DNA of 33,799 nucleotides from an uncultured Actinomycetes bacterium (GTDB lineage Bacteria; Actinomycetota; Actinomycetes; Nanopelagicales; Nanopelagicaceae): NCBI GenBank assembly GCA_903904665.1, contig CAIVDO010000024.1:1-33799 (forward strand). Direction: 5' to 3'. A program made the translations under genes and the position numbers. Positions 7,640 through 15,370 of this stretch are shown in pieces (the stretch's first letter is position 1; the number at the start of each line of letters is the position of its first letter). Below the pieces are notes generated by a model that ran no database searches, was not told where the DNA came from, and saw nothing but the letters and a program-made list of their open reading frames with translations.

Positions 7640-8644
7640 ATGTCTTGGCGCATTCTTCCTCGCGCTGTTGTGGCCCTTGCCCTAACAGCTGGATTAGCTG
7701 CACCTGCCTATGCCGCTCCATCACTTGCTGAGGTTCAGGCAAAGGTCCAGTTTCTGGAGGAAGAAGCAACGGCTGCTGCAGAGGGTGCACAGGAGGCCAA
7801 AGTTAAACTGGGCGCCTTAACCAAAACTCTCAATGGCATCAAAGCCAAAGCTGCGCTCCAAGGCCAAACACTTTCAGCACTTCAAAAATCTCTAGGCACC
7901 ATTGCAATTGAGCAGTACAAAGCCGGGGGATTAGGGCAATCACTTGAACTGCTCTTCTCCTCAGATCCAACTCTCTATTTATCATCAGCCGGTGCACTCG
8001 ATGCCATCAGTCGACGCAAATCTGCTCAACTTCGAAAATATCAAGCAGCTCAGCAACGTTTGAGTGCAACGACTTTGACCGTCAACGACAAGATGGCTTT
8101 AGTAGTTGCAGCACAAAAGAAATTTAAGGCCCAGTCAGCGATGGCTCAAGCTAAGTTAGCCGAAGCTGAAGCGCTCTTATCAAAGCTCACCAAGGCAGAG
8201 CGCGAACGTTTGGCAAAGCTTGCTGCGGCTCAAGAAGATGCCGACCAAGCTTCATCGCAAGCTGCAGCGCGTGCATTATCTGGCGTGTCAGGACGTGCAG
8301 GTATCGCAATTAAATATGCACTTAAGCAAATTGGTGATCGTTATGTTTTTGGCGCAGCAGGTTTAGTTACATGGGACTGTTCAGGATTAACGATGCGTGC
8401 ATATCAAGCCGCAGGTGTCTCACTGCCTCACTCTTCGGCGGCGCAATCACGCATGGGCAAGAAAGTTTCAACTAAATCTCTCAAGCCAGGAGATCTTCTA
8501 TTCTTTGGCCGGCCTGTTTCGCATGTTGGAATGTATATCGGCGGCGGAAAGATGGTTCATGCTCCACGTTCAGGTTCACGTGTAAAAGTTACAACAAGTG
8601 GATCACTTGGCAGCAAACCGTTAGTAGGAGCGCGCCGTTTCTGA
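7640..8644 (+). CDS. Secreted NlpC/P60 peptidoglycan endopeptidase with coiled coil (RipA/RipC-like)
   Basis: This 334-residue exported hydrolase would cut the peptide stems of peptidoglycan. A signal peptide ends near residue 26 (PAYAA). Residues ~28-210 are Ala/Lys/Glu-rich coiled coil, a known autoinhibitory or localisation arm in this group. Residues ~218-334 are the NlpC/P60 domain with catalytic Cys247 in TWDCSGLTMRA, His295 in VSHVGMYIGGG and the third polar residue His307. It ends in RRF with a TGA stop. The gene lies directly upstream of pimB, as in M. tuberculosis Rv2190c/Rv2188c (from memory), suggesting shared expression of wall-remodelling and envelope-lipid functions. Confidence 0.93.
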   Translation: MSWRILPRAVVALALTAGLAAPAYAAPSLAEVQAKVQFLEEEATAAAEGAQEAKVKLGALTKTLNGIKAKAALQGQTLSALQKSLGTIAIEQYKAGGLGQSLELLFSSDPTLYLSSAGALDAISRRKSAQLRKYQAAQQRLSATTLTVNDKMALVVAAQKKFKAQSAMAQAKLAEAEALLSKLTKAERERLAKLAAAQEDADQASSQAAARALSGVSGRAGIAIKYALKQIGDRYVFGAAGLVTWDCSGLTMRAYQAAGVSLPHSSAAQSRMGKKVSTKSLKPGDLLFFGRPVSHVGMYIGGGKMVHAPRSGSRVKVTTSGSLGSKPLVGARRF

Positions 8645-9776
8645 AAAAACATTATTTGTAACCAATGATTTTGGTCCACGTGCCGGGGGAATAGAAACCT
8701 TCATCATTGGTTTGATTCAACGTCTGCCAAAATCGAGCATCATTGTCTACACATCTTCCCAAGAAGACACCGCTTCCTATGACGGCCAATGGCTAGAGGA
8801 GTTTGGCGTGGAAGTCATACGTGATCGTTCAACAATCCTTCTTCCAACTCCACGTGTGAACAGAGCTATCTCGCGCATCATCGCTCAAAGAGGGATAAAG
8901 ACAGTTGCTTTTGGTGCAGCTGCTCCGCTGGGATGGATGTCAGCAAAACTTCGCAGAGCAGGTGCTACTCGCATCATCGCTCTGACACATGGACATGAAG
9001 TCTGGTGGTCAAAGGTTTTTCCATTTAATTTAATTGTGCGTCGAATTGGCAGCCAGAGCGATTCCCTGACCTATCTTGGCGAATTCACTCGCAACGCTAT
9101 CGCTGGTGCCTTAAGTAAAAAAAGCGCTGACTCTATGGTCAAGATCGCACCCGGCATTGATGTTGATCACTTCAAACCAGTTGATGCCACAGAGTTGCGC
9201 CGCAAACTTAAATTAGATGAGAAGAAAATTATCGTCAGTGTTGGGCGCTTAGTACATCGCAAAGGCCAGGATTTTCTCATCGAATCAATGCCAAGTATTC
9301 TGGCGCAAGAACCCAATGCGCATCTCTTGTTAGTTGGTGAGGGTCCTTACCGCCAACACCTTCAAAAATTAGTTTCCAAACATGCACTAGATGCCAATGT
9401 CACTTTCATTGGTCGCATCCAATACAACGAACTTCCTATCTATATCTGCGCAGGCGATATCTTTGCGATGCCTTCACGTTCTCGATTCGCAGGACTTGAA
9501 GTTGAGGGTCTTGGAATTGTTTATCTTGAGGCAAGTGCGTGCGGCCTAGCCGTTGTTGCCGGTGCATCAGGCGGTGCACCAGATGCCGTAGTTGAAGGTG
9601 TTACTGGCTTCGTTGTTGATGGCACAAGCTGCACAGAGATTTCACAACGTGTAGTTGAATTATTAGCAGATGAAAAACTACGCCAGCGCATGGGCGCAGC
9701 CGGTCGTGAGTGGATTACTAATGAGTGGCGTTGGCAGATCTGGGCTAGCAAGTTTGCTCAGCTACTTGCCGGTTAA
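8637..9776 (+). CDS. pimB: GT4 mannosyltransferase, PimB-type (phosphatidylinositol monomannoside mannosyltransferase)
   Basis: This GT-B enzyme probably transfers the second mannose to phosphatidylinositol monomannoside. Family segments are FGAAAPLGWMSAKLRRAGA, THGHEVWWS, LTYLGEFTR, VSVGRLVHRKGQDFL, and the donor-site block EVEGLGIVYLEASACG followed by GASGGAPDAV. The first canonical start, TTG 8712, would remove the conserved N-terminal strand and GGIE loop. The frame upstream reads S-E-K-T-L-F-V-T-N-D-F-G-P-R-A-G-G-I-E with no ATG, GTG or TTG. AGGAG at 8626-8630 lies 6 nt before a GTT at 8637, so I place the start there, overlapping the NlpC stop by 8 nt. A sequence error in a GTG is possible. 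The 3' end overlaps the convergent response-regulator gene by 15 nt. Confidence 0.85.
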   Translation, partial: VSEKTLFVTNDFGPRAGGIETFIIGLIQRLPKSSIIVYTSSQEDTASYDGQWLEEFGVEVIRDRSTILLPTPRVNRAISRIIAQRGIKTVAFGAAAPLGWMSAKLRRAGATRIIALTHGHEVWWSKVFPFNLIVRRIGSQSDSLTYLGEFTRNAIAGALSKKSADSMVKIAPGIDVDHFKPVDATELRRKLKLDEKKIIVSVGRLVHRKGQDFLIESMPSILAQEPNAHLLLVGEGPYRQHLQKLVSKHALDANVTFIGRIQYNELPIYICAGDIFAMPSRSRFAGLEVEGLGIVYLEASACGLAVVAGASGGAPDAVVEGVTGFVVDGTSCTEISQRVVELLADEKLRQRMGAAGREWITNEWRWQIWASKFAQLLAG

Positions 9777-10370
9777 GCCCCGCTTATGCATTTCATGCAC
9801 GGCACCTGTTCGGTTGCTGACCTCTAATTTTCTATAGATTGATGCTAAATGCGTCTTAACAGTTGCCTGGCTTATAAAGAGAAGCTCTGAAATCTCAAGT
9901 GTGGTCAGTCCTTTCTCTAGAGCTGTGAGTAAATCAAATTCGCGAGCAGTTAGATTATTCTCACTGCGGTGCAAGATTTGATCCAATCCCTGCGCACTAA
10001 AGCTCAATGGTGCGATAACGCTGTGATGAATTGCAGCGACAAGTTGGGGGATGGGTTGAGTTTTACTTATAAATGCGGTTGCTCCAGCCCGCATTGCAGC
10101 CAGAATGTAACTATCTTCTTGGTGCAAAGTCAGCACAATAATTCCAATATTTTGAGATTTTGATCTAATCCAAGTGATGAGTTCAAATCCGCTTGCGTCG
10201 GGCAGATTAATATCGACTACAACTACATCAGGTGACATAGCAGCCAACTGAGAGCGTGCGGTGGCAACACAATCTGCTTCATCGATGCTATTAAAACCCT
10301 CCAGAGCAAGAGCATGTTTGAGACCTTCACGCACCAGCGCATGATCATCGACAATTAATAGTCGTGTCAT
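9762..10370 (-). CDS. NarL/LuxR-family response regulator
   Basis: The 202-residue protein is a two-domain DNA-binding response regulator. The receiver domain (residues 1-~120) has the acidic pair Asp8/Asp9 in IVDDHALVREGL, phospho-acceptor Asp53 in VVVDINLPDASG, the Thr of VLTLHQ and the Lys of FISKT. The C-terminal LuxR-type helix-turn-helix begins at NNLTAREFDLLTAL and contains ISQATVKTHLASIYRKL. Its ATG overlaps the histidine-kinase stop by 4 nt (ATGA), so the two are translationally coupled downstream of fadD. Targets cannot be inferred. The last 15 nt overlap the convergent pimB. Confidence 0.93.
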   Translation of the reverse strand: MTRLLIVDDHALVREGLKHALALEGFNSIDEADCVATARSQLAAMSPDVVVVDINLPDASGFELITWIRSKSQNIGIIVLTLHQEDSYILAAMRAGATAFISKTQPIPQLVAAIHHSVIAPLSFSAQGLDQILHRSENNLTAREFDLLTALEKGLTTLEISELLFISQATVKTHLASIYRKLEVSNRTGAVHEMHKRGLTGK

Positions 10371-10849
10371 GGCGTCAACAATGGAATAGTGAACGTGGTA
10401 TGAGTGCCTGTGGAATCAGAAGTAGTCTCAAGTTCGCCATTTAGTAACTCGATCCGTTCGCAAATGCCCTGTAGCCCAAAGTGATTACTCTTTTCATGGG
10501 CACCGCCAACTCCATTATCTTCGATCGTAACTCTTAGCCGGGTGGCCGATGAGTGGTGCAATGTATTGGAGATAATTTCATTGATTGTCTTAGCAAGAAT
10601 CTCTTGAAGCCCACTTTGAGAGTTAAGTGGTGGTGATTCATCCCTTGATTCGCGCAGTTCTAGTATCTCCGCACGGACTTTGTTGAGCAGTTCATTTATC
10701 TCAAAGCGAAGGGAGCGCATGTGTGCGCGTTTATCTTCATTCTCCTCAGTTGATACGAGCGAATCAATGCCATAGCCCAACCCCACGAGATCTTGGGCTA
10801 TGCCATCGTGTAACTCTTGTGCGAGTTTTACTCGCTGTGTGAGGTTCAC
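10367..10849 (-). CDS. Reduced soluble NarL-type histidine kinase
   Basis: This small protein (160 residues from GTG 10849) has the HisKA_3 dimerisation motif AQELHDGIAQDLVGL with the phospho-accepting His near residue 14. It also has ATPase motifs: an N-box-like INEIISNTLHHS, a G1 box EDNGVGG and a G2 region HFGLQGICERI. It has no sensor domain and no membrane segment. Compared with NarX-type kinases the ATP-binding domain looks shortened, with about a dozen residues missing between the N box and G1 box and more missing before the N box. A frame extension to ATG 10906 adds 19 residues that overlap the fadD C-terminus out of frame. I prefer the GTG 4 nt after the fadD stop, but neither start has a strong ribosome-binding site. 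It may be a partner of the adjacent regulator or a degenerate kinase. Confidence 0.75.
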   Translation of the reverse strand: MNLTQRVKLAQELHDGIAQDLVGLGYGIDSLVSTEENEDKRAHMRSLRFEINELLNKVRAEILELRESRDESPPLNSQSGLQEILAKTINEIISNTLHHSSATRLRVTIEDNGVGGAHEKSNHFGLQGICERIELLNGELETTSDSTGTHTTFTIPLLTP

Positions 10850-10853
10850 ATAA

Positions 10854-12644
10854 TTACTTTGTGAAGAGTTGTTCAATCTCCTTTGCGAATTCCTTCGCAA
10901 CGACATGGCGTCTAATAGATAGTTTTGCAGTCAAATGCCCACCAGCGATTGTGAAATCAGTTGGCAGGATTACAAACTTACGGATTGATTCAGCGCGACT
11001 GACAGCTTTATTTGCATCATCGACTGCGGTCTGAATGAGGGCAATTAAATCAGGATCATTAGCTAGATCTGACATCGATGCGCCATCTTTCTTATGGTTT
11101 ACAACCCAACCTTTAAGAGCATCTTGATCAATGGTGACAAGTGCTGCAATAAATGGTTGGTTATCTCCCACCACCATGCACTGGCTCACTAGAGGATGTG
11201 CACGTAAGCGATCTTCTAGTACCGCTGGAGCAACGTTTTTTCCACCTGCAGTGACGATGAGTTCCTTCTTGCGTCCGACAATGAAGAGAAATCCTTCATC
11301 ATCGAGTTTTCCAAGATCGCCAGATTTAAACCAATGCTCATCGTCAAAGACTTCATTGTTTGCTGCATCATTTTGCCAGTAACCGCGCATAACGATTGGA
11401 CCGCGAATGAGCACTTCGCCATCTTCTGCGATTTTCACTGATGTGCCTGGAATCGGGCGTCCAACAGAACCAACACGATGAGCACTTGTTAAGTTCAAAG
11501 TGGCACCTGCAGTTGTTTCAGTTAAGCCATACCCTTCCAAAATTGTGATTCCAGCGCCGCGATAGAAGTGACCTAGACGTGCACCTAGCGGAGCTCCGCC
11601 AGAGATTGCAGCTTCAACGCGTCCACCCATTCCGGCGCGTATCTTTGAATAGACCAACTTATCGAAAAGTGCGTGCTTAAGAGTAAGCAGAGGGGAGATA
11701 GCCTTTTTATCCATACTCTCTGAGTACGCAATCGCAACTTCTGCAGCTTTTCTAAATATCTTTCCTTTACCGGCAGCTTCGGCACGTGCCTCTGCACCGT
11801 TATAGATTTTTTCAAAAATACGTGGAACTGCTAAAACAAATGTTGGCTTAAATGAAGCTAAATCAAAAGGAAGTCGACCAACTGGATCACTGCAATGCGC
11901 AAGGTGTAATCCAGCGTTAATTGCACCGATTTGAACCATTCGCCCAAAGACGTGTGCAACTGGTAAGAACAATAGAGTTGATCCGCCAGGCTTTAGAAAG
12001 AGATCACTTGCACCTTGCACAACGTTTCCACACTCTGCAAGGAAGTTTCCATGAGTAAGTGAAACTCCTTTTGGTTTTCCAGTTGTTCCTGATGTGTAAA
12101 TCAATGTCGCCAAAGTATCAGGGCCAAGAACGCTACGACGGCGTTCAATCTCATCATCACTAATATGTGAACCAGTATTGGCCAAGAGCGCCAATACATC
12201 CTCAGTCATTGTCCAGACGTGCTTAGTATGTGCGGGCAAAACTGCTTGTACTAGTTCACGTAGCGCCGGTGTCTCAACAATAATTCCAACACTTCCTGAG
12301 TCGTTGAGAATCCAATCGATCTGCTCGGCCGATGAAGTGTCATAAATAGGAACAACGATCGCTCCTGCAAACCAGATGGCGAAATCTAGAATCGTCCACT
12401 CATAACGTGTGCGGGCCATGATTGCCACGCGATCGCCCACTTGCACTCCAGCTGCCACTAAGCCTTTGGCTGTGGCACGAATCTCTTCATCAACTTCTCG
12501 GGCAGTAACACTTTGCCATCCATCGCCGAGGGGACGAGACATTGTGATGCGCTCTGGCTCAAACCAAGCGCGTTCGGCGATTAAATTAGTGAGGTTGCCA
12601 GCAGTAGCAGCTGGGACAAGGGCAGCAGATGTGACTTCATTCAT
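10854..12644 (-). CDS. Long-chain fatty-acid-CoA ligase (FadD15-type AMP-forming)
   Basis: The 596-residue ANL-superfamily enzyme activates fatty acids to acyl-CoA via an acyl-adenylate. The P-loop motif LIYTSGTTGKPKG lies near residues 181-193, the A5 motif is EGYGLTETTAG, and the hinge and A8 region is FKSGDLGKLDDEG...GRKKELIVTAGGKNV. The C-terminal catalytic lysine lies in a short basic segment (LTAKLSIRRH). The frame extends 28 codons further upstream, but ATG 12644 fits the family N-terminus and sits exactly 7 nt after a TAGCGT -10 box. It is divergent from the SRPBCC gene and is followed by the kinase and response-regulator genes, probably one transcript. It could feed both beta-oxidation (fadAB) and lipid synthesis. 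Confidence 0.93.
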   Translation of the reverse strand: MNEVTSAALVPAATAGNLTNLIAERAWFEPERITMSRPLGDGWQSVTAREVDEEIRATAKGLVAAGVQVGDRVAIMARTRYEWTILDFAIWFAGAIVVPIYDTSSAEQIDWILNDSGSVGIIVETPALRELVQAVLPAHTKHVWTMTEDVLALLANTGSHISDDEIERRRSVLGPDTLATLIYTSGTTGKPKGVSLTHGNFLAECGNVVQGASDLFLKPGGSTLLFLPVAHVFGRMVQIGAINAGLHLAHCSDPVGRLPFDLASFKPTFVLAVPRIFEKIYNGAEARAEAAGKGKIFRKAAEVAIAYSESMDKKAISPLLTLKHALFDKLVYSKIRAGMGGRVEAAISGGAPLGARLGHFYRGAGITILEGYGLTETTAGATLNLTSAHRVGSVGRPIPGTSVKIAEDGEVLIRGPIVMRGYWQNDAANNEVFDDEHWFKSGDLGKLDDEGFLFIVGRKKELIVTAGGKNVAPAVLEDRLRAHPLVSQCMVVGDNQPFIAALVTIDQDALKGWVVNHKKDGASMSDLANDPDLIALIQTAVDDANKAVSRAESIRKFVILPTDFTIAGGHLTAKLSIRRHVVAKEFAKEIEQLFTK

Positions 12645-12657
12645 GGGCCTAACGCTA
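12645..12657 (-). promoter_or_regulatory. Leaderless -10 element of fadD
   Basis: On the - strand TAGCGT (12657-12652) plus seven bases leads straight into ATG 12644. This fixes the start 28 codons inside the longest open frame. Confidence 0.6.
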
Positions 12658-12686
12658 GCGTGAGAGTTAAGAAATACGGAAGAGGG

Positions 12687-12699
12687 TAACCTAGGGTCC
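12687..12699 (+). promoter_or_regulatory. Leaderless -10 element of the SRPBCC gene
   Basis: TAACCT (12687-12692) plus seven bases precedes ATG 12700. Together with the fadD element it forms a 55-bp divergent promoter region. Confidence 0.6.
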
Positions 12700-13137
12700 A
12701 TGAGCGATTTGAGCAGTTCAACAATCACAATCGATGCCCCACTAGCGGCCGTTCAAGGCGCACTATTTGCCATCGATCAATATCCAAGCTGGTCCACCTC
12801 CATTAAATCCAGTGAGGTAGTTGCCAGCGATGATCAAGGTCGAGCCACAAAGGTCAAGATGACCATCGATGCTGGCATGATGAAGGATCGAGTGATTTTG
12901 GATTACGACTGGTCACAAGCACCAGCAACTCTTTCATTCTCACTCGATGATGCTGATTTATTAACTGGTATGGATGGTTCATATTCAATTAAATCCATCG
13001 ATGAAGATACAACCCAGGTTACGTATGAATTAGGTGTTTCACTTTCAATGCCAATCCCAGCGATGATGCGTCAAAAAGCTGAGAAGACAACAATTGATCA
13101 AGCTTTATCTCAACTTAAAGCATCGCTAGAGGGTTAA
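12700..13137 (+). CDS. SRPBCC (START/polyketide-cyclase-like) family protein
   Basis: The 145-residue protein has the pattern of the SRPBCC ligand-binding fold: an N-terminal beta strand (STITIDAPLAAVQGALFAIDQYPSW) followed by alternating strands and a long C-terminal helix (AMMRQKAEKTTIDQALSQLKASLE). Such proteins bind hydrophobic ligands in a deep cavity; no catalytic residues can be assigned. An equivalent protein lies near fadD15 in mycobacteria (Rv2185c, from memory), so a role in lipid handling is plausible but unproven. It is cytoplasmic by sequence and followed after 10 nt by the glucokinase gene. Confidence 0.85.
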   Translation: MSDLSSSTITIDAPLAAVQGALFAIDQYPSWSTSIKSSEVVASDDQGRATKVKMTIDAGMMKDRVILDYDWSQAPATLSFSLDDADLLTGMDGSYSIKSIDEDTTQVTYELGVSLSMPIPAMMRQKAEKTTIDQALSQLKASLEG

Positions 13138-13147
13138 TTCACTTTTC

Positions 13148-14092
13148 ATGGCTTACACAATTGGTATCGATGTTGGCGGAACAAAAGTTCTCGGTGGTGT
13201 TGTCGATGAATCTGGAAAAGTATTAACAACTGCCAGAAAAGACACACCACGCCAAGGTGGAAATGCGCTAACACAGACAATTGCCGATGTAGCAAAAGAA
13301 CTACTGCAACACCATGCAGTTTCATCTGTTGGAGTTTCTGCTGCAGGTTTTGTTTCATCTGATCGCAAGACAATGCTGGCAACTCCCAACATCGCCGATT
13401 GGAACGGAGTTGATTTAGATAATCAATTAACTACGCTCATTGGTCTGCCAGTTGTAATTGAGAATGATGCAAATGCTGCAGCGTGGGGAGAAGCAAAGTT
13501 TGGTGCCGGTAAGAATCAAGATCACATGATGATGTTGACCGTTGGCACAGGCATCGGCGGTGGCATTGTTGTTAATGGTGCGCTTTATCGCGGCGCGTAT
13601 GGAATCGCTGCTGAGTTTGGACATTTACGCGTTGTCCCTGAAGGACATCTATGTGGGTGCGGTGCACGTGGTTGCTTTGAACAATATGCATCAGGTAACG
13701 CACTACTGCGTCATGCGCGTGAAGCTATTAACGCAAGCCCTGAAGTTGCGCGAAACCTACTCTCTCGCGGAGATGGCACGGTTGCAGGTTTAACGGGCCA
13801 GGCAATTACAGAAGCAGCTCGAGATGGTGACCCAGTTGCACTTGCTGCATTTAATACAACGGGGCAGTGGTTGGGTGCCGGAATCGCATCGCTGTCTGTA
13901 TTACTTGATCCTGCCTGCGTAGTTATCGGAGGCGGAGTAATCGATGCCGGTGAAATTCTTCTTAAGCCAACGCGTGAATCTCTAGAGCGCAACATGCCAT
14001 TTGCAGGTAAGCACCCTTATCCGCAGATTATTGCTGCCCAACTTGGCAATGAAGCTGGTTTAGTGGGAGTTGCTGATTTAGCCAGGAGCTAA
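13148..14092 (+). CDS. glkA: ROK-family glucokinase
   Basis: The 314-residue sugar kinase phosphorylates glucose with ATP (or polyphosphate) at the entry of glycolysis. It has the phosphate-binding motif IGIDVGGTKVLGGVVDE, the catalytic Asp107 in VIENDANAAAWGE, GTGIGGGIVVNG, and the ROK zinc-binding cluster His159 with Cys169, Cys171 and Cys176 in EGHLCGCGARGCFE. Length and motif order match actinobacterial glucokinases such as Streptomyces GlkA, which lies in the same neighbourhood as fadD and a glycosyltransferase. The ATG has no visible ribosome-binding site. TAATTC lies 7 nt upstream, an imperfect match to the leaderless -10 pattern. The stop overlaps the convergent oxidoreductase gene by 4 nt. 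Confidence 0.9.
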   Translation: MAYTIGIDVGGTKVLGGVVDESGKVLTTARKDTPRQGGNALTQTIADVAKELLQHHAVSSVGVSAAGFVSSDRKTMLATPNIADWNGVDLDNQLTTLIGLPVVIENDANAAAWGEAKFGAGKNQDHMMMLTVGTGIGGGIVVNGALYRGAYGIAAEFGHLRVVPEGHLCGCGARGCFEQYASGNALLRHAREAINASPEVARNLLSRGDGTVAGLTGQAITEAARDGDPVALAAFNTTGQWLGAGIASLSVLLDPACVVIGGGVIDAGEILLKPTRESLERNMPFAGKHPYPQIIAAQLGNEAGLVGVADLARS

Positions 14093-15072
14093 TTTTCAAA
14101 GGGGTATTTCAGCCCAATCTGGCCTCGCACAGTATCCATAATCTCCATGATGGCAATTGTGTCTGCCCATGTGAGTATCGGTGACTCCTTTGCGCCGCTT
14201 CTTACAACGCGAGCAAATTCGCTAGCTTGCTCTCGCAAACCGTGGCCGCGGTAGTCAAGTGGATACTCGGTAACTGTTCCATCAAAGAGAGTAACGCGCA
14301 TAGATGTTGGGTTATAGAAAGTGCGATGAACTTCTAAATAACCATTTAAACCTGCAACTACTGCTGTGCACGGCGTTTGGACCACCATCGTTGTGTTGAG
14401 TATTCCTTGAGCGCCATTGGCATAATCAAGAATTATTGATGTTTGTGCATCAACACCCTTTTGGCTCATGACGGCGCGAGATGAAATCGATTCAGGAACT
14501 CCAAGGATCATGTGTGCAAAAGAAATGGGATAGATACCTAGATCCAGAAGAGCTCCGCCGGCAAGGCTGGGTTCGATAAGTCTGGCGATATTTTGATCAG
14601 CTAAACGTTGTCCATGATCGGCATGAATAGTTGTTATCTGACCAAGAATTCCACTTGCAACAATCTCACGGATTTTTGCATAGTGAGGAAGGAATCGTGC
14701 CCACATCGCTTCCATCAATGCAACGTTATTTGCCTGTGCAGCAGCGACCATTTCACGCGCATCGTTGGCATTAACGGCAAAAGGTTTTTCGCACAAAACT
14801 GGTTTGCCTGCATTTAAGGCTGCTATGACATTTTCTTTATGAGATGGATGAGGTGTTGCAACATAGACTGCATCAATAGAATCATCATGAACCAATTCAT
14901 CGTATGAACCATATGCATGCGGTGCATTAAATTCTTTAGCAAAACTGTGTGCGCTCTCAAGATTTCTAGAGCCCACCGCCTGAACTACATGAGAATCTAG
15001 TAGAGCTAGATCTGCAGCAAAGACATGTGCGATCCCACCGGTTCCAATGATTCCCCATTTAAAATTACTCAT
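14089..15072 (-). CDS. Gfo/Idh/MocA-family NAD(P)-dependent oxidoreductase
   Basis: The 327-residue dehydrogenase has an N-terminal Rossmann domain with GIIGTGGIAHVFAADL, the family's YVATPHPSH segment and the EKP motif in CEKPFAVNA, whose lysine takes part in catalysis. A C-terminal alpha/beta sheet domain follows with GGALLDLGIYPISFA, whose Asp/His-type residues bind the sugar. Family members act on sugars, inositols or trans-dihydrodiols; the closest-looking type is the dimeric dihydrodiol/xylose dehydrogenase-like group, and the substrate is unknown. The ATG overlaps the upstream small gene's TGA (ATGA). The TAG stop shares bases with the stop of the convergent glkA. Confidence 0.88.
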   Translation of the reverse strand: MSNFKWGIIGTGGIAHVFAADLALLDSHVVQAVGSRNLESAHSFAKEFNAPHAYGSYDELVHDDSIDAVYVATPHPSHKENVIAALNAGKPVLCEKPFAVNANDAREMVAAAQANNVALMEAMWARFLPHYAKIREIVASGILGQITTIHADHGQRLADQNIARLIEPSLAGGALLDLGIYPISFAHMILGVPESISSRAVMSQKGVDAQTSIILDYANGAQGILNTTMVVQTPCTAVVAGLNGYLEVHRTFYNPTSMRVTLFDGTVTEYPLDYRGHGLREQASEFARVVRSGAKESPILTWADTIAIMEIMDTVRGQIGLKYPFEN

Positions 15073-15326
15073 AGCGTTGCTCCATCATCTTCGTGAAATC
15101 CGCGGTTAAACCATTTTCTTAAAGCTAACTGTGCGCTCCTAAAGATTTGCTTAAGGGATTGGCGTGGGGGATTAGGCGCAACAAATCGATCGAGTTCATC
15201 GAGTTCATCGAGATATGTTCTCGGAGCGGATTCATCCAGAGACAGGCCCGAGACGATGGAATCAAACTCGCTGCGGATCAACTCTTCCTCATCGAACTCA
15301 TCAGGGCCTGGGCGTGGATTGCTCAC
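15069..15326 (-). CDS. Small acidic protein of unknown function
   Basis: The 85-residue product is strongly acidic in its first 50 residues (EFDEEELIRSEFDS, YLDELDELDRF) and basic further on (QIFRSAQLALRKWFNRG). I do not recognise it. There is no signal peptide or membrane span. A short DNA duplication, GAGTTCATC repeated in tandem at about 15196-15213, encodes the LDELDE part. It starts with GTG and overlaps the oxidoreductase ATG by 4 nt, so the two are co-translated. The acidic N-terminus plus amphipathic basic C-terminus would suit a small adaptor or regulator, but that is a guess. Confidence 0.6.
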   Translation of the reverse strand: MSNPRPGPDEFDEEELIRSEFDSIVSGLSLDESAPRTYLDELDELDRFVAPNPPRQSLKQIFRSAQLALRKWFNRGFHEDDGATL

Positions 15327-15358
15327 CCTCAGATAGTGTCATATCTGGCAATAGCCAC

Positions 15359-15370
15359 TAAATTAGTGGC
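15359..15370 (+). promoter_or_regulatory. Leaderless -10 element of the acyltransferase gene
   Basis: TAAATT (15359-15364) plus six bases leads to the GTG start at 15371. It supports a GTG start without a ribosome-binding site. Confidence 0.55.

Noticed and set aside
12645-12728. 28-codon N-terminal extension of fadD
   Set aside because: It runs into the divergent SRPBCC gene, and the -10 box at 12652-12657 places the start at 12644.
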